64,000 nucleotides of DNA from NCBI RefSeq assembly GCF_003570725.1, contig NZ_QWVS01000011.1, forward strand, positions 1 through 64,000, read 5' to 3'. Shown here piece by piece: positions 25,820 to 34,624 of this stretch. The stretch is from Peribacillus asahii. GTDB taxonomy: Bacteria > Bacillota > Bacilli > Bacillales > DSM-1321. Position 1 is the first letter of the stretch, and each line of letters begins with the position of its first letter. The notes beneath the pieces were generated by a model, which was not told the DNA's origin, did not search any database, and was given only the letters and a program-made list of their open reading frames with translations. The translations under genes and the position numbers were made by a program.

Positions 25820-26722
25820 TTATTCAGGGGAGGTTTGATTACTTATAAAAAACTGAGAAATGAGAGAGTTCAGCTCATGTATTATAGATGGTAGATTCCT
25901 ATCATGGTGGATTGCAGTATATAATGTCCTTTTTATCATAGGATTGTTTACTTGAATTATGTTAATATTTTTTTCTGTTTGAGAATTTAAATGGCTTTCG
26001 AATATTAAAGCACTCCCTAATTCAGAAGCAACTAGGCTAATAATTGAGCTGGTTCTGCTAGTTTCAAAAGCAATATTGGGTTTTATATCATTCTGATTGA
26101 AAGCAGCCATTGTAATTTGGCGTGTATGATAATTGCTCGGGAAAAAAATCAGAGGCTCTCCGTCTAAATCAGTAAAACTAATTTCTTCTCTATTGCTTAA
26201 ATGATGATGTAGCGGAGTAATTAATACTAAAGGCTCTTCAAAAACAGGAGTAAACTTTAATACATCTGTATCTTGGCAATTGGAAGTGATTCCAATATGC
26301 ACATCATATTGCTTTAATGACTCCGCAATTTCCTCTGCTCCCATTTCCTTAATTTTAATAGGGATATGTGGGTATCTCCTTTTAAACTCAGGAATTATTT
26401 CACATAACCATGGGATACTAGTTACATAAGCTCCGATGCTAATTTCACCTAAACCTACATTCTTAACATCTTCCATTTCTTTAGTGGCATTTTTCAGTTG
26501 TTGTAGAATCTGCACTGAATGCTTATATAATACTTTTCCTGCATCTGTTAAAGTAATTTCTCTTGTATTTCTTTTAAACAACTTACAATCTAGTTCTTGC
26601 TCAAACATTTTCATTTGTTTACTGAGAGATGGTTGAGAGATATGTAGCTCCGATGCAGCTCTAGTTATGTTTTTATTCCGAGCTATTGATTCAAAGTACT
26701 TTAATAAACGAGTATCCATCAT
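25820..26722 (-). CDS. LysR-family transcriptional regulator
   Basis: A 300-residue LysR regulator. The N-terminal winged helix-turn-helix is 'RNKNITRAASELHISQPSLSKQMKMFEQEL', and the effector domain follows from residue about 90 ('ISIGAYVTSIPWLCEIIPEF'). GGAGGT upstream supports the ATGATG at 26722/26719 rather than the longer frame. It is divergent from the CoA-transferase operon, the usual arrangement for a LysR activator of a catabolic operon, so the effector is probably the imported acid or its CoA ester. Confidence 0.9.
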   Translation of the reverse strand: MMDTRLLKYFESIARNKNITRAASELHISQPSLSKQMKMFEQELDCKLFKRNTREITLTDAGKVLYKHSVQILQQLKNATKEMEDVKNVGLGEISIGAYVTSIPWLCEIIPEFKRRYPHIPIKIKEMGAEEIAESLKQYDVHIGITSNCQDTDVLKFTPVFEEPLVLITPLHHHLSNREEISFTDLDGEPLIFFPSNYHTRQITMAAFNQNDIKPNIAFETSRTSSIISLVASELGSALIFESHLNSQTEKNINIIQVNNPMIKRTLYTAIHHDRNLPSIIHELNSLISQFFISNQTSPE

Positions 26723-26891
26723 TTTTACCTCCAAAGTATTTCTTAAAGATTCATAGCTTGAGGTTATGGTTCTATAAATAGGAAGTATTGGTATTATAGC
26801 ACAAAAATCATTTATAGTAATAATTACCAAATGTTTAAAGCAGACAAAAAGTATACACTCATTTTTTATATCCAACACTGAAAGTGTTTCA

Positions 26892-26926
26892 AATAAAAAT
26901 ACTAAAAATGTAATAGTATTTTTATT
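26892..26926. promoter_or_regulatory. 13-bp perfect inverted repeat in the lysR-CoA-transferase intergenic region
   Basis: AATAAAAATACTA (26892-26904) and TAGTATTTTTATT (26914-26926) are separated by nine bases. It contains ATAC...GTAT half-sites of the kind LysR proteins bind. It lies about 170 bases upstream of the LysR start and 285 bases before the operon start. The rest of 26723-27210 is AT-rich and holds no gene I can support. Confidence 0.45.
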
Positions 26927-27210
26927 GATTGAAGGGGGGATTTGCTTGAATGTTGATGAAGTAAATAACTAACAGTTATCAGTTCATAGATAGTGTTGTG
27001 ATGTGTCATTGAAGATTATAAGGTAAATTACATTTGATTATGTAAGCGGTTAAATTAGGGTTCTATTTTACATTAAGAAGAGAGATTTCTAGTTTTGTAG
27101 TACGAACTCTTGAAAATAGATGAAACAAATCCTTTGTAACAATAAATGAATTATTTTATAACGGAGAATTGGATTTTATTCGTAATACCACATAAAGGGA
27201 GGGAGAAATA

Positions 27211-28395
27211 ATGAGTCAAGCGTTAGAAGGCTTACTAGTGTTAGATCTAGGACAAATATATAATGGTCCATACTGTTCCTTAATGTTAGCTTATCAAGGA
27301 GCTAAGGTAGTTAAAGTGGAACCAATGGATGGTGAATCTCTACGGAAAAGAAGAAAAGATTGCCATGAGTTTTTAATGTTTAACTCCAATAAATTAGGGA
27401 TTACATTGAATTTAAAAACAGAGGAGGGGAAAGAGCTTTTTTTGGATTTAGTCAAAAAAGCAGATGTAGTATTAGAGAATTATGCTAGAGGTGTGATGGA
27501 TCGATTAGGGCTCGGTTATGAAACGCTGAAAGAGGTTAATCCACGTCTGATTTATGCAACTGGTAAAGGGTACGGATTAGAAGGTCCTTATGCAGATTGG
27601 CCTGCTATGGACATCACTATTCAGGCAATAAGTGGTGTGATGAGCAGCACAGGATTTCCAGATGGACCACCAGTAAAAGCTGGACCTGCCTTTTCGGATA
27701 TAATGGGTGCTATTCATTTATTCGGTGGAATTACTACAGCTCTTTATCAACGAGAAAAAACGGGCAAAGGACAATTAGTAGAAGTAGCTATGCATGATAC
27801 GATGTATCCTGTTTTAGCTTCACCATTGGGAGGCTTCTATAGAAGCGAGGGTACGTTACCAGAGCGAACTGGGAACCGTCATAGCGGATTAGCCATTGCA
27901 CCTTATAATGTATATCCAGTGAAGGATGGTTATATTGCTATCTTTTGTGATGCTCAACGACACTGGGAATCATTGGCGAATCATATTGGTCGAGCAGATT
28001 TGCTGGAGGATTCACGTTTTCGAACGAATGTAGATCGTGCTAAGAATGTAGAGGTTATTGATAAGATATTAACGGATTGGTTAGCCGACAAGAAGAAGTG
28101 GGACATAGTGGAAGGTTTCTATGAAGCGCGTATTCCATCTGCACCCGTCTTATCTATTGCAGAAGTGGCTGATGATCCACATTTAATAGCCAGAAAGATG
28201 ATTGTTGAGATTGATCATCCAGAAAAAGGGAAAATAAAGGTTCCGGGTTCTCCTATACGATTATCCGACTCTCCATTAGATGAAGTGGTACCTGCACCTT
28301 TATTAGGCCAGCATACAGATAAAGTGCTAATGGAGTATGTGAACTTAAATGAAGAACAACTTAGTGACTTACGTAAAAAACAGGTTATTCAATAA
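27211..28395 (+). CDS. CaiB/BaiF-type (family III) CoA-transferase
   Basis: A 394-residue family III CoA-transferase. The N-terminus 'LEGLLVLDLGQIYNGPYCSLMLA' and 'GAKVVKVEP' are standard. The catalytic Asp is in GPAFSDIMGA, and the C-terminus 'PLLGQHTDKVLMEYVNL' is conserved. It moves CoA between carboxylates without ATP, which activates the substrate of the operon. It starts at ATG 27211 behind GGGAGGGAG. The acid is unknown; carnitine-like, dicarboxylic or branched acids are options. Confidence 0.9.
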   Translation: MSQALEGLLVLDLGQIYNGPYCSLMLAYQGAKVVKVEPMDGESLRKRRKDCHEFLMFNSNKLGITLNLKTEEGKELFLDLVKKADVVLENYARGVMDRLGLGYETLKEVNPRLIYATGKGYGLEGPYADWPAMDITIQAISGVMSSTGFPDGPPVKAGPAFSDIMGAIHLFGGITTALYQREKTGKGQLVEVAMHDTMYPVLASPLGGFYRSEGTLPERTGNRHSGLAIAPYNVYPVKDGYIAIFCDAQRHWESLANHIGRADLLEDSRFRTNVDRAKNVEVIDKILTDWLADKKKWDIVEGFYEARIPSAPVLSIAEVADDPHLIARKMIVEIDHPEKGKIKVPGSPIRLSDSPLDEVVPAPLLGQHTDKVLMEYVNLNEEQLSDLRKKQVIQ

Positions 28396-28447
28396 AGGCT
28401 CGCGAAAGAATAAATATAATCTGTAAGAGGGATGTGAAGGGAGAATT

Positions 28448-29233
28448 ATGACGTCAACAATAATAAATCAAATAGAAGACCATGTTCAAATTATCACCTT
28501 GAATAGACCGGAAAAGAAGAATGCGTTTAACACTGAAATGATTGAAGCGTGGGTTGAATCTTTAGAACAGGCACAGCAAAATGATGACGTACATGTAATA
28601 GTTATTACTGGTGCTGGAGATGCCTTTTGTTCCGGAGGTGATGTAAAAACAATGAATGAGGGGAAAGACTCTCCCTTAGATCATAAACATAGACTTTGGA
28701 AATTTATTCATCGTGTTCCATTGACTCTGAAAAAAATGGATAAGCCTGTGATTGCGGCAATTAATGGTCCAGCAGTAGGAGCAGGATTGGATATGGCTCT
28801 TATGGCGGATATCAGGACAATGGCAGATACAGCTAGAGTAAGTGAAGGATATGTAAAGGTAGGGCTTGTTCCCGGAGATGGTGGAGCATATTATTTGCCT
28901 AGATTAGTAGGAGAGGCAAAGGCACTGGAGCTCTTATGGACCGGTAACTTTATCGATGCAGAAGAGGCTCTGCGATTAGGATTGGTAAACCAAGTATATC
29001 CACGAGAAGAATTTATGGAAAGAACATTAGAGTTGGCCAAACAAATTGCATCCGGCCCTCAAGTAGCAATTCGAATGACTAAAAGGGCCGTTAAACAGTC
29101 ACTAAAAATGGACTTAGAATCATCGTTAGATCTCATTTCCTCTCACTTTGCTATTATCAAAGAAACAGAGGATCATAAAGAAGGCGTGCTAGCATTTTCT
29201 GAAAAAAGAAAACCAAAATTCCAAGGGAGATAG
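28448..29233 (+). CDS. Enoyl-CoA hydratase/isomerase
   Basis: A 261-residue crotonase-fold enzyme. The oxyanion hole segments GDAFCSGGDVK and GPAVGAGLDMAL are present, then 'VSEGYVKVGLVPGDGGAYYLPRLVG', the region that carries the catalytic acid residues. It hydrates an enoyl-CoA in the pathway started by the CoA-transferase 52 bases upstream. The exact reaction (hydratase, isomerase or dehydratase) cannot be chosen from sequence. Confidence 0.88.
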   Translation: MTSTIINQIEDHVQIITLNRPEKKNAFNTEMIEAWVESLEQAQQNDDVHVIVITGAGDAFCSGGDVKTMNEGKDSPLDHKHRLWKFIHRVPLTLKKMDKPVIAAINGPAVGAGLDMALMADIRTMADTARVSEGYVKVGLVPGDGGAYYLPRLVGEAKALELLWTGNFIDAEEALRLGLVNQVYPREEFMERTLELAKQIASGPQVAIRMTKRAVKQSLKMDLESSLDLISSHFAIIKETEDHKEGVLAFSEKRKPKFQGR

Positions 29234-29381
29234 CATTGTTTTAGAAGCTTGATTCAATATAAAACTAGTATAATAAAAATTTTTCGAGTAGTAAGCATCG
29301 CATAAAAAGCTATAACCATAAAAGAAAACTGCAAAGATAATAGAGAAATATATATGCTTCTAAAAAAGAGGGGGTGCAGTG

Positions 29382-30737
29382 ATGGGAAATGCTGTTTTAG
29401 CATTACTAGTTTTTATAGGAATTATCATCTTTTGGAATGTCTTTCTGAAAAGAAATATTGGAGAAGCGATGTTTTTTGGTTTTATAGGGACTGCGTTGTT
29501 TGGTGGGACCCAGGCTCCACAGTTAATATGGGATGGATTGGTGTATGCCGCCACATATGAAGTAATGTATGCAGCATTGGCATTTGTGTTTATGTCTTAT
29601 TTAATTGACAGGACAGAAGTGCTAAGTGGGATGCTACTCATTCTTAATTCTATATTTGGACGTCTTCCTGGCGGAGCTGCCTATATAGATACAATAGCCT
29701 CAGCTGCAATGGGTACCTTAGCCGGATCAGGTTCAGCTAATACCGCGGCTACAGGGGCTTTTACAGCTCCATGGATGGTGAAGACAAATTGGAGTCGTGA
29801 ATTAGCCGCTACAGTAGTAGCTGGAAATGGGGGATTGGGAACAGCTCTTCCACCTTCGAGTTCTATGTTTATCATGTTAGGTTTTGCACCTGTTGCTGCC
29901 TTGGTTTCAGAAGTTAACATATATGTAGCCTTGTTCGTAGCAGGAGCCTATCAAGTGCTATATAGAATAATTTTAATTATGTATCTTGTACGAAAACACA
30001 AAATTAAGGCAGTTTCACCTGAATTTGTTCAACCATTAAGCCATTCATTACGAGCCGGTTGGAAATCTTTGTTTATTTTTCTAGGAGCTCTTATTCCAAT
30101 GATTATTACCATTGGACCTGTTTCAGAAATGCTAGCAGCCAACCCAAATATAGGGGAGGAAGCGATAGGGAGTATATCATTAATCACGTGGATTCCTATT
30201 TTAATCATATTTATCGGATTAATAGTAGGTTGGACAAAGCTGCCAAAAAGTTCAACGGATTGGTCTAAATTTTTAAACAATGCCATTCCTCGTTTCGCTT
30301 ATATTGGTGCTATTTTATTATTTGCCTTTGCTGCAGGAGAAGTTCTAAGTAATTTAGGATTGGCTGAAGATTTAACAACCTTAATGGAAACGCTTTCTAT
30401 ATCAAAATGGTTAATGGTCGCGATTATAGGGGTATTAGTTGTTTTAGTAGCAGGCCCCCTATCTTCTACTGCCACTTTAACTGCAGTGGGAATGATTTCT
30501 TTCTCTGCGCTTATTTCAGTAGGAGTCCATCCAGTTGCCGCGGTCATCTGCATCCTTGTATTCGCAAGTACAGAAGGTTCTTCACCACCTGCTTCTGGTT
30601 CAATATTTATTTCTGCTGGGTTAGCGGGTGCCGACCCGAAAAAGATGTTTGTTCCGTTAATTGCTTATTACGTGGTCCCAATTTTTATCATTGGATGGTT
30701 AATTGGAATGGGAGTATTACCTCTCCCAATACATTAA
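29382..30737 (+). CDS. TRAP-type large permease (DctM-like)
   Basis: A 451-residue polytopic protein with about eleven or twelve membrane segments. 'GSGSANTAATGAFTAPWMV' and 'NGGLGTALPPSSSMFIMLGF' match the conserved half of TRAP large subunits, and a related repeat is 'ASTEGSSPPASGSIFISAGLAG'. TRAP systems normally add a DctP binding protein and a DctQ subunit. Neither is recognisable nearby, only the small membrane protein that follows. GAGGGGG supports ATG 29382. It probably imports the acid degraded by this operon. Confidence 0.78.
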   Translation: MGNAVLALLVFIGIIIFWNVFLKRNIGEAMFFGFIGTALFGGTQAPQLIWDGLVYAATYEVMYAALAFVFMSYLIDRTEVLSGMLLILNSIFGRLPGGAAYIDTIASAAMGTLAGSGSANTAATGAFTAPWMVKTNWSRELAATVVAGNGGLGTALPPSSSMFIMLGFAPVAALVSEVNIYVALFVAGAYQVLYRIILIMYLVRKHKIKAVSPEFVQPLSHSLRAGWKSLFIFLGALIPMIITIGPVSEMLAANPNIGEEAIGSISLITWIPILIIFIGLIVGWTKLPKSSTDWSKFLNNAIPRFAYIGAILLFAFAAGEVLSNLGLAEDLTTLMETLSISKWLMVAIIGVLVVLVAGPLSSTATLTAVGMISFSALISVGVHPVAAVICILVFASTEGSSPPASGSIFISAGLAGADPKKMFVPLIAYYVVPIFIIGWLIGMGVLPLPIH

Positions 30738-30750
30738 TAAGAGAGGTGAA

Positions 30751-31029
30751 ATGATGAGAAAAACTTTTCAATTTTTATTTAAGGTTAGCTGCGTATTATT
30801 TTTGTTAAGCGGTTCCTTGCTAGTTATTGGACAAATGGTAGGCCTTCTTTTACTTAATGGGGATCTTATCATTTTCAGTGCAGATACTTTTGGAAAGCCT
30901 ACGTTTATTTTGAGTACCTTTGCTGGATTATTTGGTTTTGCATTGAATTATATTCCTAATACTGTGCCGGTAGATAATTCGGAACCAATAACACAACAAA
31001 TGGAAAATAGTCAGTCTACACCAACTTAA
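30751..31029 (+). CDS. Small membrane protein following the TRAP-like permease
   Basis: A 92-residue protein with two hydrophobic segments (about residues 8-32 and 47-67) and a polar tail ending QSTPT. It starts 13 bases after the permease stop behind GAGAGGTG, so the two are co-translated. I recognise no family. By position it could be a minimal substitute for the DctQ small subunit, but it is shorter and has fewer helices than DctQ. Confidence 0.6.
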   Translation: MMRKTFQFLFKVSCVLFLLSGSLLVIGQMVGLLLLNGDLIIFSADTFGKPTFILSTFAGLFGFALNYIPNTVPVDNSEPITQQMENSQSTPT

Positions 31030-31179
31030 TGTTTAAAAATCCATATTTCATTATTATTTGTAAGCGTGTTCAAATAACAAGTTAAGGTTTGATTGTTCTC
31101 AGATAAAGACAATTTTTCTATTAACGTAATATTTTAGTAGTTTATATACTTTAATCATATAAATAAGGAGTGAGAGGAA

Positions 31180-32361
31180 ATGGATTTTACATTACCTGAT
31201 GAAATAGAAATGCTACAGAAGTTAGTTCGTAACTTTGTAAAAAAAGAATTAATGCCATTAGAACATTTAGTAATAGAGAACGAAGCTAATCGAGGTTTAG
31301 ACAATTCGCCGTTACTTCCTCCTGAGATAGAGGAAAATTTGCTTAGGAAAACAAAGGAATTGGGATTATGGGGATTAGATATTCCAGAGGAATATGGTGG
31401 GACAAATTTAGGGTTTTTAGCTAAGGCTGTTGTGATGGAGGAGTTATCTAAAACCATAGTTCCTTTTACTTTACCTCCAGATGCACCGAATGCTCACTTT
31501 TTAGCTGCTTGCTGTACAGAGCAACAAAAAGAGCGTTATCTATTACCGTACATTCGAGGAGAAAAGAGATCGGCTATCGCAATTAGTGAACCAAATGCAG
31601 GCTCCGATATTGGCGCTATGCAAACAACCGCTGTGAAAAAAGGAGACAAGTGGGTATTAAATGGCACAAAAATTTGGATTAGTCATGCCGATAAGGCAGA
31701 TTTTATTATAACGATGGCTGTTACGGATCCAGAAAAGAGACAGCGAGGGGGAATCACAGCTTTTTTAGTAGATAAAAACACACCAGGATTAACGATTTCT
31801 AAAGGTATACCAACTATTAGTTATCAACATCCATATGAACTTATTTACGAAGATGTAGAATTAGATGAAAGTCAAGTTTTAGGTGAAGTTGGACAAGGTT
31901 TTGTTCCTATGGCGAATCGTCTAGGGGTTCGGCGTTTAGAGCTTGCCCAGCGTTCAGTTGGAATGTCAGAGCGAATGCTAGAGATGATGATAGAATATGC
32001 GAATCAAAGAAAAACATTTGGCCAATACTTAGCTGACCGTCAGTCTATTCAATGGTGGATTGCAGATGCAGCGACTGATATTCATGCAACACGTCTTATG
32101 GCATATCATGCTGCATGGAAGATGGATCAAGGGGCCAAAGATATCCGTCGTGAAGCAGCTATGTTAAAAGTATTTGGTACTGAAATGGCTCAAAGAGTAG
32201 CTGATCAAGCTATTCAAATGCATGGAGGAATGGGCTTAGCCAAAGAAATGCCGCTTGAATTTATGTATCGATATATTCGTGTCATCCGTATCCTAGAGGG
32301 AGCTTCGGAAGTCCATCGCTGGACAATCGCCCGAGATCTGTTACGTAATGGTATAAGATAA
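31180..32361 (+). CDS. Acyl-CoA dehydrogenase
   Basis: A 393-residue FAD acyl-CoA dehydrogenase. 'EYGGTNLGFLAKAVVMEEL', 'AIAISEPNAGSDIGAMQTTA', 'LNGTKIWISHADKADF', 'RKTFGQYLADRQSIQWWIAD', 'QMHGGMGLAKEMPLE' and 'RILEGASEVHRW' are all in order, with the Glu of EGASE near the usual catalytic site. It introduces or removes a 2,3-double bond on the CoA ester made by the operon. AAGGAGTGAGAGG precedes ATG 31180. Confidence 0.92.
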   Translation: MDFTLPDEIEMLQKLVRNFVKKELMPLEHLVIENEANRGLDNSPLLPPEIEENLLRKTKELGLWGLDIPEEYGGTNLGFLAKAVVMEELSKTIVPFTLPPDAPNAHFLAACCTEQQKERYLLPYIRGEKRSAIAISEPNAGSDIGAMQTTAVKKGDKWVLNGTKIWISHADKADFIITMAVTDPEKRQRGGITAFLVDKNTPGLTISKGIPTISYQHPYELIYEDVELDESQVLGEVGQGFVPMANRLGVRRLELAQRSVGMSERMLEMMIEYANQRKTFGQYLADRQSIQWWIADAATDIHATRLMAYHAAWKMDQGAKDIRREAAMLKVFGTEMAQRVADQAIQMHGGMGLAKEMPLEFMYRYIRVIRILEGASEVHRWTIARDLLRNGIR

Positions 32362-32398
32362 ACTACAAAGTCTATCTTATTTAGAAAGTCGGTGCTGT

Positions 32399-32806
32399 AT
32401 GGAGACGATAATAGAATGGATCGTAGAAGAAGACATAGATAGTATGGATCATGTCAATAATTGTGTATATGTTTCCTATCTAGAAAAGGGCCGAAAACAT
32501 TGGTATCAAGAAGCAGGAGCTTCAAAACAAGATTTGAAGAAACAAGACTTAGGAACAGCGGTATTAAAGCTGGATGTTTTATTTCGTAAAGAAGCAAGAT
32601 TAGGGGAACGCTTATGGATTAAAACCTGTACTGCTCGGTTGGGAAGCACGAGCTTCGTACTTGAACAAAACATTATTAATGAAGACGGAGAAATTATCAC
32701 AGAAGCCATGGTAACGAGTGTGATGTTTGACCGGATAGAAAGAAAAAGCACAGTAGTAGCGAAGGAAATCTCAAGGTGGTTTATAGAATATGTGATGAAA
32801 CCATAA
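32399..32806 (+). CDS. Acyl-CoA thioesterase, 4HBT hotdog family
   Basis: A 135-residue hotdog thioesterase with 'VEEDIDSMDHVNNCVYVSYLEKGRKHW', the 4-hydroxybenzoyl-CoA thioesterase pattern with the active-site Asp before the HVNN turn. It would release the free acid or recycle CoA at the end of the pathway. Its ribosome site is poor (GTCGGTGCTGT before ATG 32399). The stop overlaps the start of the next gene by one base. Confidence 0.8.
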   Translation: METIIEWIVEEDIDSMDHVNNCVYVSYLEKGRKHWYQEAGASKQDLKKQDLGTAVLKLDVLFRKEARLGERLWIKTCTARLGSTSFVLEQNIINEDGEIITEAMVTSVMFDRIERKSTVVAKEISRWFIEYVMKP

Positions 32807-33021
32807 TGATTTTAATAAAGGATGATAAATTAGAACATAAAATCTATCAATTAAGAAAAGAATTAATCCAGATTGCAGAAAAAACTGGATTAAATAGCCC
32901 TGACACTATATGTTACAGTCAGAAATTAGATCAATTTATTACGATTTATCAAAAGACTTCACTTTTAAAAAAGAGAAAATTAAAATATGTAGTTCGAGAG
33001 ATGAATTCAGTGAAGAATTAG
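32806..33021 (+). CDS. Spo0E-like aspartyl-phosphate phosphatase
   Basis: A 71-residue protein with two helices: 'LEHKIYQLRKELIQIAEKTG' and the signature helix CYSQKLDQFITIYQ, where SQKLD replaces the common SQELD. That fits the Spo0E family, which acts on Spo0A~P. It overlaps the thioesterase stop (taATG), so it is coupled to the catabolic operon, which is an odd place for a sporulation regulator. A longer GTG-initiated form from 32776 is possible. Confidence 0.65.
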   Translation: MILIKDDKLEHKIYQLRKELIQIAEKTGLNSPDTICYSQKLDQFITIYQKTSLLKKRKLKYVVREMNSVKN

Positions 33022-33045
33022 AACTTGTTCGTCATGATAAAATAG

Positions 33046-33086
33046 GCAGACGAATTCCTTAGGAGTCGTCTGCTTTTCCCTTTTTC
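33046..33086 (+). terminator. Terminator ending the CoA-catabolic operon
   Basis: GCAGACGAATTCC pairs with GGAGTCGTCTGC (to 33073), followed by TTTTCCCTTTTT. Confidence 0.8.
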
Positions 33087-33117
33087 CAGTATGATCAAAA
33101 GGAATGGGTGTGCTTAT

Positions 33118-34272
33118 GTGACAAAAAGGAGAAAAATAAATAAAAATCTCGTTTTTATATCTACGACGTTGTTTATGGTTAGCATTGCCGGAAGCAGACC
33201 GCTTCTTCCTTTGTATGCAGATGAACTCGGTGCAAGTCATGCTGAAATTGGACTCATTGTTGCATTATTTTCTTTTTTTCCATTATTCTTATCTATTCAA
33301 TCAGGAAGAATGATTGACCGGATTGGAGTTAAAGGACCACTGATTGCAGGTGTTATATTTGGTATTTTATCGATGCTTATTTTAAGCATATTTCATAATT
33401 TAGTAGGAGTATATATTTCACAAATCTTTTCAGGTTTCGCTCAACTCGTATTCGTCTTGTCGATGCAAGCATATTCTGGTCAATTTCCAAAGAGTAAATT
33501 GCGTGAATATTATATTTCCGTATTTAGTATTGCTATAGCTGCGGGCAGTTTTTTCGGTCCACTCTTTTCTGGTTTTTTAACCGACTTAATAGGATATAGT
33601 ACCGCTTTTTTAACATTAAGTTTCGCGTTAGCCGGACCACTGCTATTGTCTTTATTTTTTTCAGAGAAAAAAGCGATGCCGATACAAGAGAAAAAGAATG
33701 AAAAGAACTCATTTCAGTTACTTCGCATTCCTGATTTAAAAAGAGCGGTGCTGGTCAGTTCAGTCGGGCTGTTAGCAAAAGATACGTATATTGCCTTTTT
33801 TCCTTTGTTTGCTGCAGAAAATGGTTTATCCCCTTCAGCGATTGGCGGAATCATTGCGCTGAATGCGGGAGCAGGAATGTTTATCCGAAGCTTTTTGCCA
33901 TGGGTTTCCAAGCGTGTGGATCGTGATGTAATCATTACTACTTCAATTTTGGTTTCCGGTATCATGTACATGTTGAATCCATTGTCCAATCATATACTCT
34001 GGCTGAGCATTTTATCAATCATTCTCGGTTTTTGTACTGGAATTTGTCAGCCATTATCTATATTTGCAACAATTATTGCTTTGCCTAAAGAGCGTGTAGC
34101 AGAAGGGTTGGGTCTTCGTTTAACATTTAATAAATTGACCCAAGTTGTAGGTCCCCTTTCATTGGGATCATTGTCCTCTGTATTTGGGATTGCTGGTGTC
34201 TTTTATGCGTGCGGCGCAATAATTTTAATAGGTTCTTTACATCCGAACAAGTTTCTTTTTTATAAGAAGTGA
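33118..34272 (+). CDS. MFS transporter (drug-efflux-like)
   Basis: A 384-residue major facilitator with about twelve helices. 'RPLLPLYADELGASHAEIGLIVALFSFFPLF' leads into the loop motif GRMIDRIGVKGP, and 'GSFFGPLFSGFLTDLIGYS' is the helix-5 antiporter-like motif. The second half has 'GTCTGICQPLSIFATI'-type sequence near residue 305. It may export a toxic compound. The start is GTG 33118 (AAAGGAATGG upstream) or ATG 33091. Confidence 0.75.
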   Translation: MTKRRKINKNLVFISTTLFMVSIAGSRPLLPLYADELGASHAEIGLIVALFSFFPLFLSIQSGRMIDRIGVKGPLIAGVIFGILSMLILSIFHNLVGVYISQIFSGFAQLVFVLSMQAYSGQFPKSKLREYYISVFSIAIAAGSFFGPLFSGFLTDLIGYSTAFLTLSFALAGPLLLSLFFSEKKAMPIQEKKNEKNSFQLLRIPDLKRAVLVSSVGLLAKDTYIAFFPLFAAENGLSPSAIGGIIALNAGAGMFIRSFLPWVSKRVDRDVIITTSILVSGIMYMLNPLSNHILWLSILSIILGFCTGICQPLSIFATIIALPKERVAEGLGLRLTFNKLTQVVGPLSLGSLSSVFGIAGVFYACGAIILIGSLHPNKFLFYKK

Positions 34273-34275
34273 CTA

Positions 34276-34557
34276 ATGATATCCAGTTTGGAAATAAAGT
34301 CAACTACGTTTATTATCGTAAAATCAAATTCGATGGTTAATAAGCTAAGAAAGGTGCCGAAAAAAAGTTTTATGCAATGGCATAAGTTAAATTCTAAGAC
34401 TTATATTCGAGCATTTAAATGGTTAAGTGAAAGGATAAAAGAAAAGGGTGTAATAACTTTTGCTTCCAATAGTTCATGTTTTGATGGACGTGCAATGGAT
34501 GGATTAAGAAAAGAACGGGAAATATGTTGGAATAGCGAAGGAGCTATTCTTTTTTGA
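34276..34557 (+). pseudogene. Fragment resembling a type ISP restriction-modification enzyme
   Basis: The 93-codon frame contains 'KTYIRAFKWLSERIKEKGVI' and 'TFASNSSCFDGRAMDGLRK'. In type ISP restriction-methyltransferase proteins the N6-adenine methyltransferase domain has the same order: a helix 'Y.RF.RWA.DRI...GI' then 'F.SN.SFID.RAFDG.RK'. Those proteins are usually over 900 residues, so this is a small internal piece with no complete gene around it. It is probably the relic of a lost restriction system. No Shine-Dalgarno is convincing. Confidence 0.6.
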
Positions 34558-34582
34558 TTGAGGAAAGTTATCATTGAAATCT

Positions 34583-34619
34583 AAAAAAGATGACTCCGCA
34601 TAGGAATCATCTTTTTTAC
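34583..34619. terminator. Bidirectional terminator
   Basis: AAAAAAGATGA (34583-34593) pairs with TCATCTTTTTT (34607-34617). It sits between the restriction relic and the end of yidC2, with A/T tracts suitable for both strands. Confidence 0.8.
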
Positions 34620-34624
34620 AGTGC

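Noticed and set aside
25412-25848. Plus-strand frames over the tRNA-like region
   Set aside because: They cross the T-arm and acceptor-like stem, lack Shine-Dalgarno sequences and have no protein-like similarity.
27000-27210. Peptide leader or attenuator before the CoA-transferase
   Set aside because: Only short frames without ribosome sites and no terminator hairpin were seen.
29354-29560. Small ORF overlapping the TRAP-like gene start
   Set aside because: It is an out-of-frame shadow with Cys/Trp-rich nonsense composition.
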